NCBI GenBank assembly: GCA_910588985.1
Contig: CAJURO010000006.1
Coordinates: 19,075-83,074, forward strand
Origin: an uncultured Eggerthellaceae bacterium
GTDB lineage: Bacteria; Actinomycetota; Coriobacteriia; Coriobacteriales; Eggerthellaceae
DNA: 64,000 nucleotides
Direction: 5' to 3'
The position numbers and the translations under genes were made by a program. Shown one piece after another: positions 46,363-57,000 of this stretch. Within the stretch, counting starts at the first letter, position 1. Each line of letters begins with the position of its first letter. Below the pieces are notes generated by a model. The model had not been told where the DNA came from. It made no database searches and was given only the letters and a program-made list of their open reading frames with translations.

Positions 46363-46590
46363 TTATGCTACGAGCACATGCTCTGCCTCATCCTTGCGAA
46401 GCGAGAGTTCGAATCCTCGAACGGTAACCTCTATAGGGTCTCCCAGCGGAGCAACCTTGTGCACATGCACCTCGGTTCCACGCGTGATCCCCATGTCCAT
46501 GATGCGTCGCTTGAGCGCACCTTCTCCTGTGAGCTTCACCACTTTTGCGGATTCGCCGACTTTAAGATCGCGAAGTGTCTTCTCTTCCAT
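46363..46590 (-). CDS. feoA: FeoA-domain protein (second copy)
   Basis: A 75-residue SH3-like FeoA protein (RDLKVGESAKVVKLTGEG, RRIMDMGITRGTEVHV, PIEVTVRGFELSLRKDEA). Works with FeoB in iron uptake. ATG 46590 has AGAAGG seven bases upstream; a TTG at 46611 would extend it. This copy shows the classic FeoA end with ELSLRKDEA. Confidence 0.93.
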   Translation of the reverse strand: MEEKTLRDLKVGESAKVVKLTGEGALKRRIMDMGITRGTEVHVHKVAPLGDPIEVTVRGFELSLRKDEAEHVLVA

Positions 46591-46614
46591 TACCGTGCCT
46601 TCTTCCAGCAAGTG

Positions 46615-46917
46615 CTAATACGTGATGATCTTGGAGGCTGCTGATCGATCGAGCGCCACCTGGGCACCTTTGACCTCGACGATGATGTTGCCCGCTTGCT
46701 CAGTGACAACCTTGATGCGAGCGCCTGCAACGAACCCGAGATTCTCAAGATGGTGCTGCACTTCGCCCTTGCCGCGAACCTTGAGAACCGTTGCTGTCTC
46801 TCCGCTCTTGAGGAACGTGAGGGGCATTTGCTGTCGCGAAACAGCAGCTGTTGCAATGCCCTTATCGGCTTGCTGAGGTGTCCCATCAAGGACACATGCC
46901 TGTGCATACGATGCCAT
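46615..46917 (-). CDS. feoA: FeoA-domain protein (first copy)
   Basis: A 100-residue protein with an N-terminal extension of about 30 residues and then a FeoA domain (MPLTFLKSGETATVLKVRG, HHLENLGFVAGARIKVV, GNIIVEVKGAQVALD). Only 24 bases separate it from the second feoA. Paired FeoA proteins with FeoB are common in anaerobes; the two may form a heteromer. Confidence 0.92.
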   Translation of the reverse strand: MASYAQACVLDGTPQQADKGIATAAVSRQQMPLTFLKSGETATVLKVRGKGEVQHHLENLGFVAGARIKVVTEQAGNIIVEVKGAQVALDRSAASKIITY

Positions 46918-46995
46918 GACTTGCCTCCGTTATTGATGTTGATGCAAATAGTTAACCATGTGCAACTTTGATCGTATCACAGAGTTCCATAAAAA

Positions 46996-47011
46996 GATAG
47001 CCAAGTCTAAC
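46996..47011 (-). promoter_or_regulatory. dyad in the feo promoter region
   Basis: On the minus strand GTTAG-ACTTGG-CTATC, an imperfect inverted repeat similar to DtxR-type sites. It lies about 80 bases before the first feoA start. The rest of 46918-47194 holds a hairpin and no gene. Confidence 0.3.
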
Positions 47012-47097
47012 TTTTTTCATAAGATCGGTTGTCCCAAGGAGAACGCACAATTGAGTTGCCGCATGATGAGGGAAATCCTCGATGCGTCATCATTATG

Positions 47098-47122
47098 AAC
47101 TGTTGCAAAAAATGCAACAGTT
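47098..47122. terminator. perfect hairpin between the gene of unknown function and feoA
   Basis: AACTGTTGCA and TGCAACAGTT pair perfectly around a five-base A loop, 73 bases past the stop of the upstream minus-strand gene. No T run follows on that strand, so it may be a terminator or an operator. Confidence 0.4.
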
Positions 47123-47194
47123 GCCATTTCATCCAATTCTTCTTCGGCGTAACCGTATTTTAGGAAACCTCCCTGGTCGAGAGTCTTCCCTACC

Positions 47195-47653
47195 TTACGA
47201 GTAGTAGCCTGCGTCGAAAGCTGCATCCTTCATGCCGCATCCCGACTGATAGCAGGTTGGCCGAAACTCGAGCACCTTGTTGTAGATCTCGGGCTTGTTG
47301 CGAAGGTTGATCATCATGTTGTACACCGCCGCCCCATCGATGGAGATGATGCGGTCGTTCTTCGATTTCATGGCGTAATAGACATCCGCAGCCGTATGGC
47401 CATCCACGCGCAGAGGATCCTCGATCGCATCGAAGAAGCGCGGCTTCGGTAGATCAAGATAGCGGCAGAACTCCTGGTAGACATCATCATTCTCGGGCGC
47501 AAAAAGCGTCTTCGTATAGTCGGGTCGATGCGTGAGCATCGAGGCCTCCTCGGGTATCTCCGCATCAAGCTCAGCAAAGTACTCGCGTGCAGCATGCCCT
47601 CGTTCAGCTTTTCCCGCCAAGATCAGTTCTTGTTCACGTTCATAGGCACCCAT
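47195..47653 (-). CDS. protein of unknown function
   Basis: I do not recognise this 152-residue protein. It is hydrophilic, without signal peptide or membrane segment, and ends with a cysteine motif (RPTCYQSGCGMKDAAFDAG) that could bind metal. GAGGAGGGC before ATG 47653 sets the start; an in-frame extension to 47692 is less likely. It stands alone between the feo promoter and the P-type ATPase. Confidence 0.75.
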   Translation of the reverse strand: MGAYEREQELILAGKAERGHAAREYFAELDAEIPEEASMLTHRPDYTKTLFAPENDDVYQEFCRYLDLPKPRFFDAIEDPLRVDGHTAADVYYAMKSKNDRIISIDGAAVYNMMINLRNKPEIYNKVLEFRPTCYQSGCGMKDAAFDAGYYS

Positions 47654-47761
47654 GCGCCCTCCTCTCGCTCTTGTGCATTCTCTCATATTCACGAACGAGA
47701 GAACATCGCGTCGTATTCATTTGCTTACAAAACTGAAATGCAAGCGTAAAGGCTCATTCCC

Positions 47762-47767
47762 TATAAT
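47762..47767 (+). promoter_or_regulatory. -10 box of the P-type ATPase gene
   Basis: TATAAT 48 bases before the ATG at 47816. No clear -35. Confidence 0.4.
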
Positions 47768-47815
47768 AAGTCTCACGCATATCGCAGCCATCATGAAACA
47801 GCAAGAACGGACACG

Positions 47816-50329
47816 ATGACCACAGACAATACAGCGGAAAGAGAAGTGCAAGCGCCCCCCGACAAAGCGGGTGAGCCTCTTGCTTCTGACAACCATCCCG
47901 CGCTTATTGGCCTCACCAGTGCCGAGGTGAAAGAGCGCATCGCTTCAGGACAATCGAACGTTGATGCCAGCGTGAAGACGCGCTCGATCAAGGAGATCTT
48001 CCGCGACAACATCTGCACGCTCTTCAACCTCATCAACGTCATCCTTGCCATCTTCGTCTTCTTCACAGGCTCGTACCAAAACGCCCTCTTCATGCTCGTG
48101 ATCGTCATCAACGTATGCATCGGCATCGTCCAGGAGATCCGCTCCAAGCAAGTCACTGACAAGCTTGCCATTGTCTCTGCCTCGAGCGTGACCACCCTGC
48201 GCGATGGCGAAGAGCGCGAACTTCCCGTCGATCAACTTGTGCTCGATGACGTCGTGCGCCTGGGTCGCGGCGACCAGATCCCTGCTGATGCGGTTGTCGT
48301 CGAGGGCGACTGCCTCATGAATGAAAGCCTGTTGACGGGCGAGAGCAAGCCCGTGCGCAAGCAACCTGGCGAAGAGCTCATGAGCGGCTCTTTCGTGGAA
48401 TCAGGCGTCGTGTGGGCACGCATCATCCATGTTGGCAATGACAACTACGCTGCCAAGATCACGAACGAGGCGAAAGAGCATAAGGCCATCAATTCCGAGA
48501 TCATGACCTCGCTCAACAAGATCATCAAATACGTGAGCATCTTCATGTTCCCTGTTGGCGCGCTCCTTTTCGCCAGCGGCTACTTCCTGCGCCACACTGA
48601 GCTCAACTCCACCATCCTCTCAACCGTCTCGGCTATGGTGGGCATGATCCCTGAAGGGCTCATCCTGTTGACCTCCACCGTGCTGGCTGTCTCCGTCATC
48701 CGCCTTGCGCAAAGCAACGTGCTGGTCCAGCAGCTCTATTGCATCGAAACGCTCGCCCGCGTCGACACGCTCTGCTTGGACAAGACGGGTACCATCACAA
48801 CGGGGAACATGAAGGTGAGCAGCATCGAGGTGGCGAAGGGGTCGGCCGAGTCGCTTTCTCAAATCGAAGCTGCTTTCGCATCCATTGCGGCTGCTGACGA
48901 AGACCCCAACGAAACTGCCCTTGCTATCCAACGTTACTTCGGAATGGCGGCAGCGAACGAGGAGTCGAGCGCTTCGCGAAAAGGCTTGCTCCATCGACTC
49001 GCGCGGGAAACCACATCTGACGCCGACGCTCCCGTACAGACCGAACTCCTTGAAGCCACTCGTTCGATTCCGTTCTCATCTGAGAAGAAATGGTCGGGCG
49101 CGCAGTTCGCAAATGGAGCATGCTATGTCATGGGGGCGACTCAGTTCGTTCTTGCCTCGAATCCTACCGCCCTTGAGGAGCTCCACTCACAACTGGATGA
49201 CCTTGCTGAGGATGCACGCGTGTTGCTCCTCGCTCGCGTTGATGGGTTCACCGAAGCAGGAGATGTCGAAGGCACGCCTGTGCCAGCAGGGTTCATCTGC
49301 ATACAAGATGAGATCCGCACCACCGCGGCGCAGACGATCGCGTACTTCATCGAACAGGGCGTCACCCTGAAGGTCATCTCTGGCGACGATCCTCACACGG
49401 TTTCAGGGATCGCGCAGAAGGTCGGCGTGCCCAACGCAGATCGCTTCGTTGACGCATCGACGCTCGCGACTGATGAGGAGATCGCAAAGGCTATCGAAGA
49501 GTACAGTGTATTCGGTCGCGTCAGACCTGAGCAGAAGAAGGCGTTCGTCCTGGCGCTTCAAGCAGCAGGACACACGGTTGCCATGACGGGAGATGGCGTG
49601 AACGATGTGCTCGCGCTTAAAGCAAGCGATTGCAGCGTCGCTATGGCAAGCGGCAGCGACGCTGCGCGCAACGTAGCGCAACTGGTTCTCGTAGACAACG
49701 ACTTCGCTAGCATGCCCAAAGTGGTGGCAGAGGGTAGGCGCTCCATCAACAACCTTCAGCGCTCTGCCTCGCTCTTCCTGGTGAAGACGCTCTTCTCGAT
49801 CACCGCAGCGCTGCTGTTCATCTTCTTGCCATGGCAGTACCCATTCGTGCCGATCCAAGTTACGCTCATCTCGGCGTTCACTATCGGATTGCCTTCGTTC
49901 GTCCTGGCCCTCGAGCCGAATCACGACCGCGTGCGCGGGCACTTCCTCTTCAACAGCGTGGTGCACTCCATCCCAGGAGCAATCTGCATCGTCGTTACGC
50001 TCATTGCCGTCAACCTTGTTTCGCAGACCATCCTCGGTCTGAGCTATGAGCAGAGTTCCACGGTGTGCGTGCTCCTTACTGCATTTGTCGGAGTGCTGCT
50101 CATCATCAGGCTCTCGATCCCGTTCACGCCGATTCGCTGGGCGCTCCTTTTCGTAGTCATAGCAGGGATCGTCCTTGGATCAACGCTTCTGGGCAGTCTC
50201 TTCGAAATCAGCCCTCTCACGCCTGAGATGATCTGGATCCTCGCAGTTGGCGCCGTTGTTGACTTCGTTGCATTCCAGATCCTCTATACCGTCTTCGACC
50301 GCCTGCACAAGAAGACCTTGGCGAATTAG
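47816..50329 (+). CDS. cation-transporting P-type ATPase (CtpE-like)
   Basis: An 837-residue P-type ATPase with LLTGESKPVRK (actuator), DKTGT with the phosphorylated Asp322, MTGDGVNDVLALK, and about ten membrane segments. The TM4 sequence MVGMIPEGLILLTSTV, with PEGL, and the following QLYCIETLARVDTLCLDKTG resemble mycobacterial CtpE, a calcium-uptake pump. No N-terminal metal-binding domain is present. Ion is inferred, not shown. It is a single-gene unit, with a TATAAT upstream. Confidence 0.92.
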   Translation: MTTDNTAEREVQAPPDKAGEPLASDNHPALIGLTSAEVKERIASGQSNVDASVKTRSIKEIFRDNICTLFNLINVILAIFVFFTGSYQNALFMLVIVINVCIGIVQEIRSKQVTDKLAIVSASSVTTLRDGEERELPVDQLVLDDVVRLGRGDQIPADAVVVEGDCLMNESLLTGESKPVRKQPGEELMSGSFVESGVVWARIIHVGNDNYAAKITNEAKEHKAINSEIMTSLNKIIKYVSIFMFPVGALLFASGYFLRHTELNSTILSTVSAMVGMIPEGLILLTSTVLAVSVIRLAQSNVLVQQLYCIETLARVDTLCLDKTGTITTGNMKVSSIEVAKGSAESLSQIEAAFASIAAADEDPNETALAIQRYFGMAAANEESSASRKGLLHRLARETTSDADAPVQTELLEATRSIPFSSEKKWSGAQFANGACYVMGATQFVLASNPTALEELHSQLDDLAEDARVLLLARVDGFTEAGDVEGTPVPAGFICIQDEIRTTAAQTIAYFIEQGVTLKVISGDDPHTVSGIAQKVGVPNADRFVDASTLATDEEIAKAIEEYSVFGRVRPEQKKAFVLALQAAGHTVAMTGDGVNDVLALKASDCSVAMASGSDAARNVAQLVLVDNDFASMPKVVAEGRRSINNLQRSASLFLVKTLFSITAALLFIFLPWQYPFVPIQVTLISAFTIGLPSFVLALEPNHDRVRGHFLFNSVVHSIPGAICIVVTLIAVNLVSQTILGLSYEQSSTVCVLLTAFVGVLLIIRLSIPFTPIRWALLFVVIAGIVLGSTLLGSLFEISPLTPEMIWILAVGAVVDFVAFQILYTVFDRLHKKTLAN

Positions 50330-50431
50330 CACAAGAGATGCCCACGATATGCATCAACGCTAACCGATATGACAGCTAACATACAAGCGCTCTCAGATTT
50401 GTTCGCTGATGCAAATGCCTTGGCAATCTAG

Positions 50432-50920
50432 CTAAAACGTGAGGATGCGTGCAAGCTCCTCGCGAGAAGAGAACGGAGTGACGCGCTTGCTGTTCACATT
50501 CTTCACATCCCCACGCCATACGGCACCGCCGTTTGAGAAATGTGCCGTATGAACAACATACACGAAGCCCATTTCGCCAATGTTGGGAGCTGACTTGCTG
50601 TTGAACCCATAACGAAGGCGATTGAGGATGCCTTGGATAGAGGGCACATATTGCTCGCTACCTCGAAGGTTCACGAGTCCCGTCTCGATATTGAACAGTC
50701 GCGAACGAGACACATATACCGTGCGAAGAGCTCTGCGCCGCGCCATCTCAGAACGAACGAGAATGACAGCGCAGATCACAATGACGACCCACCAGAGGAC
50801 GATGATCAAATAATACGGGGTTGGGTTGAGGGCGTCGAATCCGAACAGGTACCAAATGCACATCAATGCGATCGAACAAGCCAAAAGCAGTGCATATACG
50901 AGTACGTTGGATCTTTTCAT
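50432..50920 (-). CDS. small membrane protein, paralog of the one at 63203
   Basis: About 162 residues with two membrane helices (VLVYALLLACSIALMCIWY; YYLIIVLWWVVIVICAVIL) and a soluble C-terminal domain. It aligns along its length with the protein at 63203-63718, sharing the RRRALRT/RRRAVRT stretch and the closing PFSSREELARI. AGAAGG before ATG 50920 and the alignment fix the start; ATG 50938 and a start at 50962 are alternatives. Function unknown. It lies just downstream of the giant surface-protein gene. Confidence 0.8.
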   Translation of the reverse strand: MKRSNVLVYALLLACSIALMCIWYLFGFDALNPTPYYLIIVLWWVVIVICAVILVRSEMARRRALRTVYVSRSRLFNIETGLVNLRGSEQYVPSIQGILNRLRYGFNSKSAPNIGEMGFVYVVHTAHFSNGGAVWRGDVKNVNSKRVTPFSSREELARILTF

Positions 50921-51003
50921 CCGAATTTGCCTTCTCATCGGGGAGCTGAAGCCTCTCAGCACCAGCTCATTGAAGCTCGTTCAATGGTAGCACACAGACA
51001 GAG

Positions 51004-51039
51004 GAACGGGGTTAGAAGCAATCGCCTCCAACCCCGTTC
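51004..51039 (-). terminator. terminator of the giant surface-protein gene
   Basis: A perfect 10-bp inverted repeat GAACGGGGTT / AACCCCGTTC with a 16-base loop, 51 bases past the stop at 51091. On the plus strand it is followed by TCTTTTC. Position suggests termination of the 11.5-kb transcript. Confidence 0.65.
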
Positions 51040-51090
51040 TCTTTTCAGCTCAAGGTCAATCAAGAGCTATTCTCTGGTGTGTTCTCGCCT

Positions 51091-54000
51091 CTACAGCAAG
51101 TCATCCAAACCTGATTGGTCCTTCATGAACCTCCTGCGACGCATCACGGCGAATGTGGTGTAGAGCGCTGTCAGCACGATGCCCGATATCGTCAGCATGG
51201 AGATCGCCGTTGCCTTGCTGTCCAAATCTCCGATCACAAGGCCCTCAGAGCCAGGCAGGAACTCGCCTGTTGCATTAGCAAGCGGTGCCTCATCATCGGT
51301 GATCTCTTCAACAGGAATGGTCACCTGTGCCTGGGTTGGAGCATTCTGTGCAGCACCAGCACCTGCAGCCTGGGCATTGTTCACATCAGCGCCAGAGAAG
51401 ATGCCTTCCGTAGGCGGAACTGGATCCTCGCCCTCGAATGTCGGCTGGTTGATAGGACGATTCACCTCGACGGGATCGGTTGGCGTCTCGCCCGGCTCGA
51501 TCGGCAGCAGGCGTACGGACAGCGTTCCGATGCCCTCCTTGTAAATGAAGTAGTTCGATGGATTGGCTGTGCCGTTCCAGATGAGCTCATAGGTATTGTT
51601 GCTTGAACCCCACCACGTTTGCGAACCTGTGATGTTGAACGTGACTGTTTCGCCACCAACAAGACCAGTCATGGTGCCACCTGCGGTGAGCGGCTGACCA
51701 TCGAACTGCTTGACTGCAGAGTTCGTCGCAATGGTGAGCGGCGCTTTGTCGATCTGAACGACACCCGTACGCGTGACGCTCTGGCCGATACGCGTGACGG
51801 TCACATCAACGGTATAGGTGCCCGCATTGCGGAACGTATTGTTCGACCCTGCGCCACCAACAGAGAAGCGGACCGTGTCGTTATCAAGGAGTGTACCTTC
51901 AACATACACACCATGATCGGTCGCATCGTAGGTGCCCGTGAATCCGCGCACGACCAGGTCGGAGAAGTCGGCACGGTAGCGGAAGACGACTTCGTTCACG
52001 CCATCTTGGATAGTGATGGTCTTTTGAGCCTGATCAGCAGCGAAGCCTGGGATCTGCAGCGCATTGACCACAACCTCATCGCCCGCTGTGAATCCATCGA
52101 AGGTTGCATCATCTGCGGCAGCCTCGCCGTTCGTGAAGACGTGATGCACCGTATAGGACTGATTGCCCGTGATGATCTGCACCTCATAGACGAATGTGAC
52201 CGTGTTGTTCTCTGCCTCGATCGTGATGGTCTGAGCAGCAGGTGTCACATAACCGTCGATATCCAATGGCGTGACCTCTACCTGAGCGCCGAATGTCTGA
52301 CCGCCAATGGTCGTGGGCTCATGGATCTCCGCGCCATTCACATCTTCGTAATGCACGGTGCACTCAAGGTCGGTGCGCACAACATAGTAGAACGTGATCA
52401 CATTGTCAGAGGCTGCCAGCGTGATCGTTTGCGCTTCTGCGGAATCGAGCTTGTATCCCGAAACCTCGATCGCATGCTCGGTCGCTGGCATGGCCATAGT
52501 CTGACCCTCAACGACCTTCTCCGTTGCTACTGCTGCATCGGTTGCGCGATCAAGGTAACGCACGGTATAGACGATGTCAGTGTTCGGCGTATAGATGAAC
52601 GTGATGACGTTGTCCTCTGCCGCCAGCTTGAGTGTCTGGGTCGCTTGACCACTAACCGTATAACCTGGAACTGCCTTCGCAGTCTCGGTCACCGTTGAAG
52701 CCATCGTCTGGCCCTCAACAACCTTCTCGTCAGCGATGGCGCTCTCGCCTTCGCCCTTCTTCACGACATAGCGCACAGCGTAGACGATGTCTGTGTTCGG
52801 CGTATAGGTGAAGATGACGTCAGGAGTGCTCACGCCAACGGTGACATCGATCGTATTCTTCGTGGCCGTGTAGCCTGCGAACATCTCAGCAACCTCGGCT
52901 ACTTTATCACCAAAGGTCTTGTTCTCGACCACCTTGGAGCCAAGCTCCTCACCTGTGCCATCAACAACGTACTTCACGGTATAGGAAAGTCCTGTCACCT
53001 TGGTGTAGTAGAAGGTGATGACGTTGTCCTCGATGTCGATGGTGATCTCTTGCGAAGACACCGCTGGCTTGTCGTAGCCCGTGATGTCGATGGCGCTCTC
53101 GGTGACCTTGTCGCCGAAGGTCTGCCCTGAAACAACCTTATCGGAAACGCCAGGGATAGGCGTGCCATCAGCGTTGAGGTACTTCACGGTATAAGACAGA
53201 CCCGTGATCGGAGCTACCCTGAATGTCACGATGTTCGTATCGTTCGATGCACCCACCGTATAGGTCTGGGTTGCGCTTTCGCCCTCAGCAAGAGCATAGC
53301 CTCTTGGCAGCTCAGCGTTCACTGAGACAGTCTCGCCATAGGTGAAGCCATTCTCACCACCCGTGACGACCTTGCTTTCAACCACCGTTGAGCCATTCAG
53401 GTACTGCACCGTGTAGGTCAGGCCAGAAACAGGCTCATACTCGAACGTGAACACGTTGCCGCTTGCCTTCAGCTCGGCCTTGATGGGCGACGAGCTCACG
53501 AGCGTGTACCCGCTGATCTGAGGTGCGCTGACCTGGACGGTCTCTCCAAAGGTCTTGTTCGTGACAGTCTCTTCAGCCTTGACAGGCGTAGTCGTACCAA
53601 CGAGCAGGTAGCGGACGGTGTATGAGATGTCCGTGCGAGGCGTGTAGTAGAACGTGAGCTCGTTCTTGCCCAAACCAATGGTCACCTCATCCGCGCTCAC
53701 AGAGTCGAAATTGTAGCCTTCGATATCAACTTTGTGATCTGCAGCGCTCACGGTTGAGCCATATGTCAGATTCTCAAGTGATTTTGCTTCCTTGATAGGA
53801 GCATTCGTGCTCTTGTTCAGATAGTTGATCGTCAGGTCAAGATCCGAGCGCAGCACATAGTACAGATTCATCACGTTCGCGCTTGAATTAGTGCTGATGG
53901 CGAAGGACTCGGGCTCTGCCTCGTTGAACACATATCCTGTGATGTCAATGCCTTGGATCTCATTGCCATAGGTAACAGTGTTCCCGAATATCTGGCCGGT

Positions 54001-57000
54001 TGCTTTCTTCGCTTCGCGAAGCACCTTGTCGGCGCCATTTTCGCCAGCGCCACGCTCAAGGTAGTTCACCGTGTAGCCAAGATCGGCGCGCTTCGTGTAG
54101 GTGAACTTAACAGTCTCAGGCGTTGTGCCGATAATGATGGTCGCACTTTCTGGGCTGACCGTGTAGCCATCAACAGCCTCAGGCATCACCGTGACAGTGT
54201 CGCCGAAGGTCTGGTTGCCGATCGTCTTCTCCGTCGGCTCAAGCGAGCCGTCATCGGAGGAAGTCTTCACGATATAGCTCAGATCGGTACGCGGCGTATA
54301 GACGAATGAGATGATATTGGCTGCCGAGTTCGCCGTGATGTCGATGAACTTCGTCACTGCGTCCACGTTGTAGCCCTCGATCGTAGGCGCGGTTGCGCTC
54401 TTCGATTCGGCGAAGGCAGCGTACTCAGTCACGCTGGGATAGCCTGGCATGGCGTTGCCGTTTGCATCAACGTACTTCACCGTGTAGGTAAGGTTGGTGA
54501 GCTTGGCATACGTGAATGTGATCACATTGTCAGCATCGTTTGCACCGATGGTGATCTTCTCAGGTGATGCAGACACGAACTGGTAACCATCGATGCTGAT
54601 GCGCTGTGCCGCTGCATCGACAACAGCTTGGAACGTCTGATCAGAAACCGTCACATCAGCGACTTCGCGCGTGGTGCGGTCGGCGTTCATGAATGCGCCG
54701 TTGTTGTCAGCAGCCACATAGCGGACCGTGTAGCTCAGATCGGTGCGCTTCGCGTAGTAGAAGTTGATGGTGTTGTTCTCGACACCGATGGTGATCTTAG
54801 CCTCGGTTGGATCAACCTTGTTGTAACCAGCAACATCGATAGCCTGCTCGGTTACCTCAGCTTGGAACGTTTGATTGTTCACTGTCTTGGAGTCAGCGAC
54901 TTTGTCAGTCGTGTTCTCCAGGTAGTAGTTCACCGTGTAGGAAAGATCGTTGCACTTCGCATAGGTGAAGGTGACCGCGTTCTCACCTGTGGTGATCGTA
55001 ACGTTCTGAGCCGCCGGGGCCACATAGCCCCCGATGGCCTTCGGAGTAACCTTTACCGTTGTGCCGAAGGTCTGGTTGTTCACGGTTTCGGCAGGAACGA
55101 TCTCAGTATCGCCACACATGTATTTCACGGTGTAGGAGAGATCAGTCCGAGCGGTGTAGTAGAAGTTGAAGACATTCTCTGTCTCGGCGATCGTGATGCT
55201 TGCCTCAGTCGGGTCAACCTTGTTGTAACCATCGATGTCGATGGCCGACTCGGTAACGTTTGCACCGAAGGTCTGATCTTTCGCAACCTTCGCAGTTGCA
55301 AGCGGCTTGTTCGTACCCTGCTCAAGGTAGTTCACCGTGTAAGAGAGGTCGCCTCTCTTGGTGTAGGTGAACACCACATCATCGTTGCTCACTTCAATGG
55401 TGAAGGTGTACGGCTGAGCATCACAGGTGTAGCCCTCAACGGCGATAGGCTCCTCAGTCACTTCAGTCTGGAATGTCTGACCAGCAACAATCTTCGGGTC
55501 GGCGACATTGTTGCCATCCGCATCCACGTACTTCACGGTGTAGTTGAGGTCAGTACGAATCGTGTAATAGAAGTTGATCGTCTGATCCGCGATGAAGGCA
55601 TTGTTCTCACCAACGCCAACCTTGAAGGTTTGCTCGGTAGGATCAACCTTGTTGTAGCCCTCGAAATTTTGAGCGCTCTCAGTGACCTCATCCTTGTACG
55701 TCTTCTTCGTCTCTGTCTTGGAACCCAGAACCTTGTCTGTGCCGTTCTCGCCCGCGCCCTCCGCAATGTAGTTCACGGTATAGGTGAGGTTCGAGCGCTT
55801 GGTGTAATAGAAGTTGACGTCGATGTTCTCGGCGAACTCTTCGCCATTCTTGCCGATGGTGATGGTCTGGCTAGCTGCATCGCCCGTCAGTGTCTCATAT
55901 CCAGGGATCTCAGGAGCGTCAACGGTCACTGAATCAAGATAGGTCTGCTTCTCGAACGTCACGCTCTCAGCGACGGTCTCATTATCAGAATCCGCAAGAT
56001 AGTAGTTCACGGTGTACTTCAAGTCAGCACGCTTCGTGTAGTAGAAGCTGATGACGTTCTGCTCTACGAACTTGTTGCCATCCTGTCCGACAGTGATGGT
56101 TGCCGAAGTCGGCTCAACCTTGTTGTAACCAGGAACGTCGATAGCCTGCTCAGTTGCCTCGGACTTGAACGTTTGACCGCTCACAGTCTTTTGATCCGCA
56201 ACTGTATCAGTCGTGCCTTCCAGGAAGTAGTTCACAACATAGGACATGTCAGTACGGCGCTCGTATACGACCGTGATGATGTTCTCCGTTGCGTCCTCTT
56301 TGAGGGTCAGCGTGAGAGTCTGATCAGAAGCCGCCTTATACCCATTGAAAGAAGAGATCATGGCCGTAACTTCTTGACCAACAGTTCCGTTGAACGTTGC
56401 TGATGAAGCGACCGGTTCCTCTTTACCATTGACATATTCAACATACTTAATGGTGTATTGCGTTGTCTTGTCGGGGGCCTTCACAAAATGAGCAGTGAAC
56501 GTCGTGTTCGCATATGCGCCCTCGATCGTATTGAGGTGGCGAAAGATCATGCTCTGATCGAGCTGCGTTGTTACCTCATCGGTTATCCGAGTTTCGCCCA
56601 CATACCAGCCTGCGAACAGCATTCCATCGTTTGCCTGAGCCCGCGCACCTTTGATATCAGCCGCATTGAGCACTTGGAGGCTCTCGTTCACATTAGCGGC
56701 AAAGACATCATCTGTCCCAAGAGCAACCTGACCACCGTCTTGTGCGGTGTACGTGATGGTGTACTGCTGGGTCGCATCCACCTTGAACTTCGCCGTATAG
56801 GTTCCACCCACATAGAGACCATCTACGCGCTCAGGCGTGAAGCTCTCCTTATCGCCGATCTTCTTCCCATCGGCGTCATACCAACCTTCGAACGCATAGC
56901 CCTTGGCGGGGACCGCTACCGCTTTGCTTGGCACGCCCGTAACAGGACGCACCGAGTCAACAACCTCGGCACCTACCATATCGCTAAGGCGAATCTGACC

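Noticed and set aside
46395..46425. tRNA-like GTTCGAATCC sequence
   Set aside because: It lies inside feoA, and no acceptor, D or anticodon stems can be formed around it.
51619..52698. Open frame of 359 codons on the plus strand
   Set aside because: Antisense shadow of the giant gene's C-terminal repeats.
54628..55932. Open frame of 434 codons on the plus strand
   Set aside because: It is antisense to the MucBP repeats of the giant gene, and its repeat pattern mirrors theirs. No ribosome site or domain is seen.
51958..56460. Regular repeats that could suggest a CRISPR array
   Set aside because: Periodicity is about 215 bp, in frame, and codes for MucBP-like domains. No short identical repeats or spacers.
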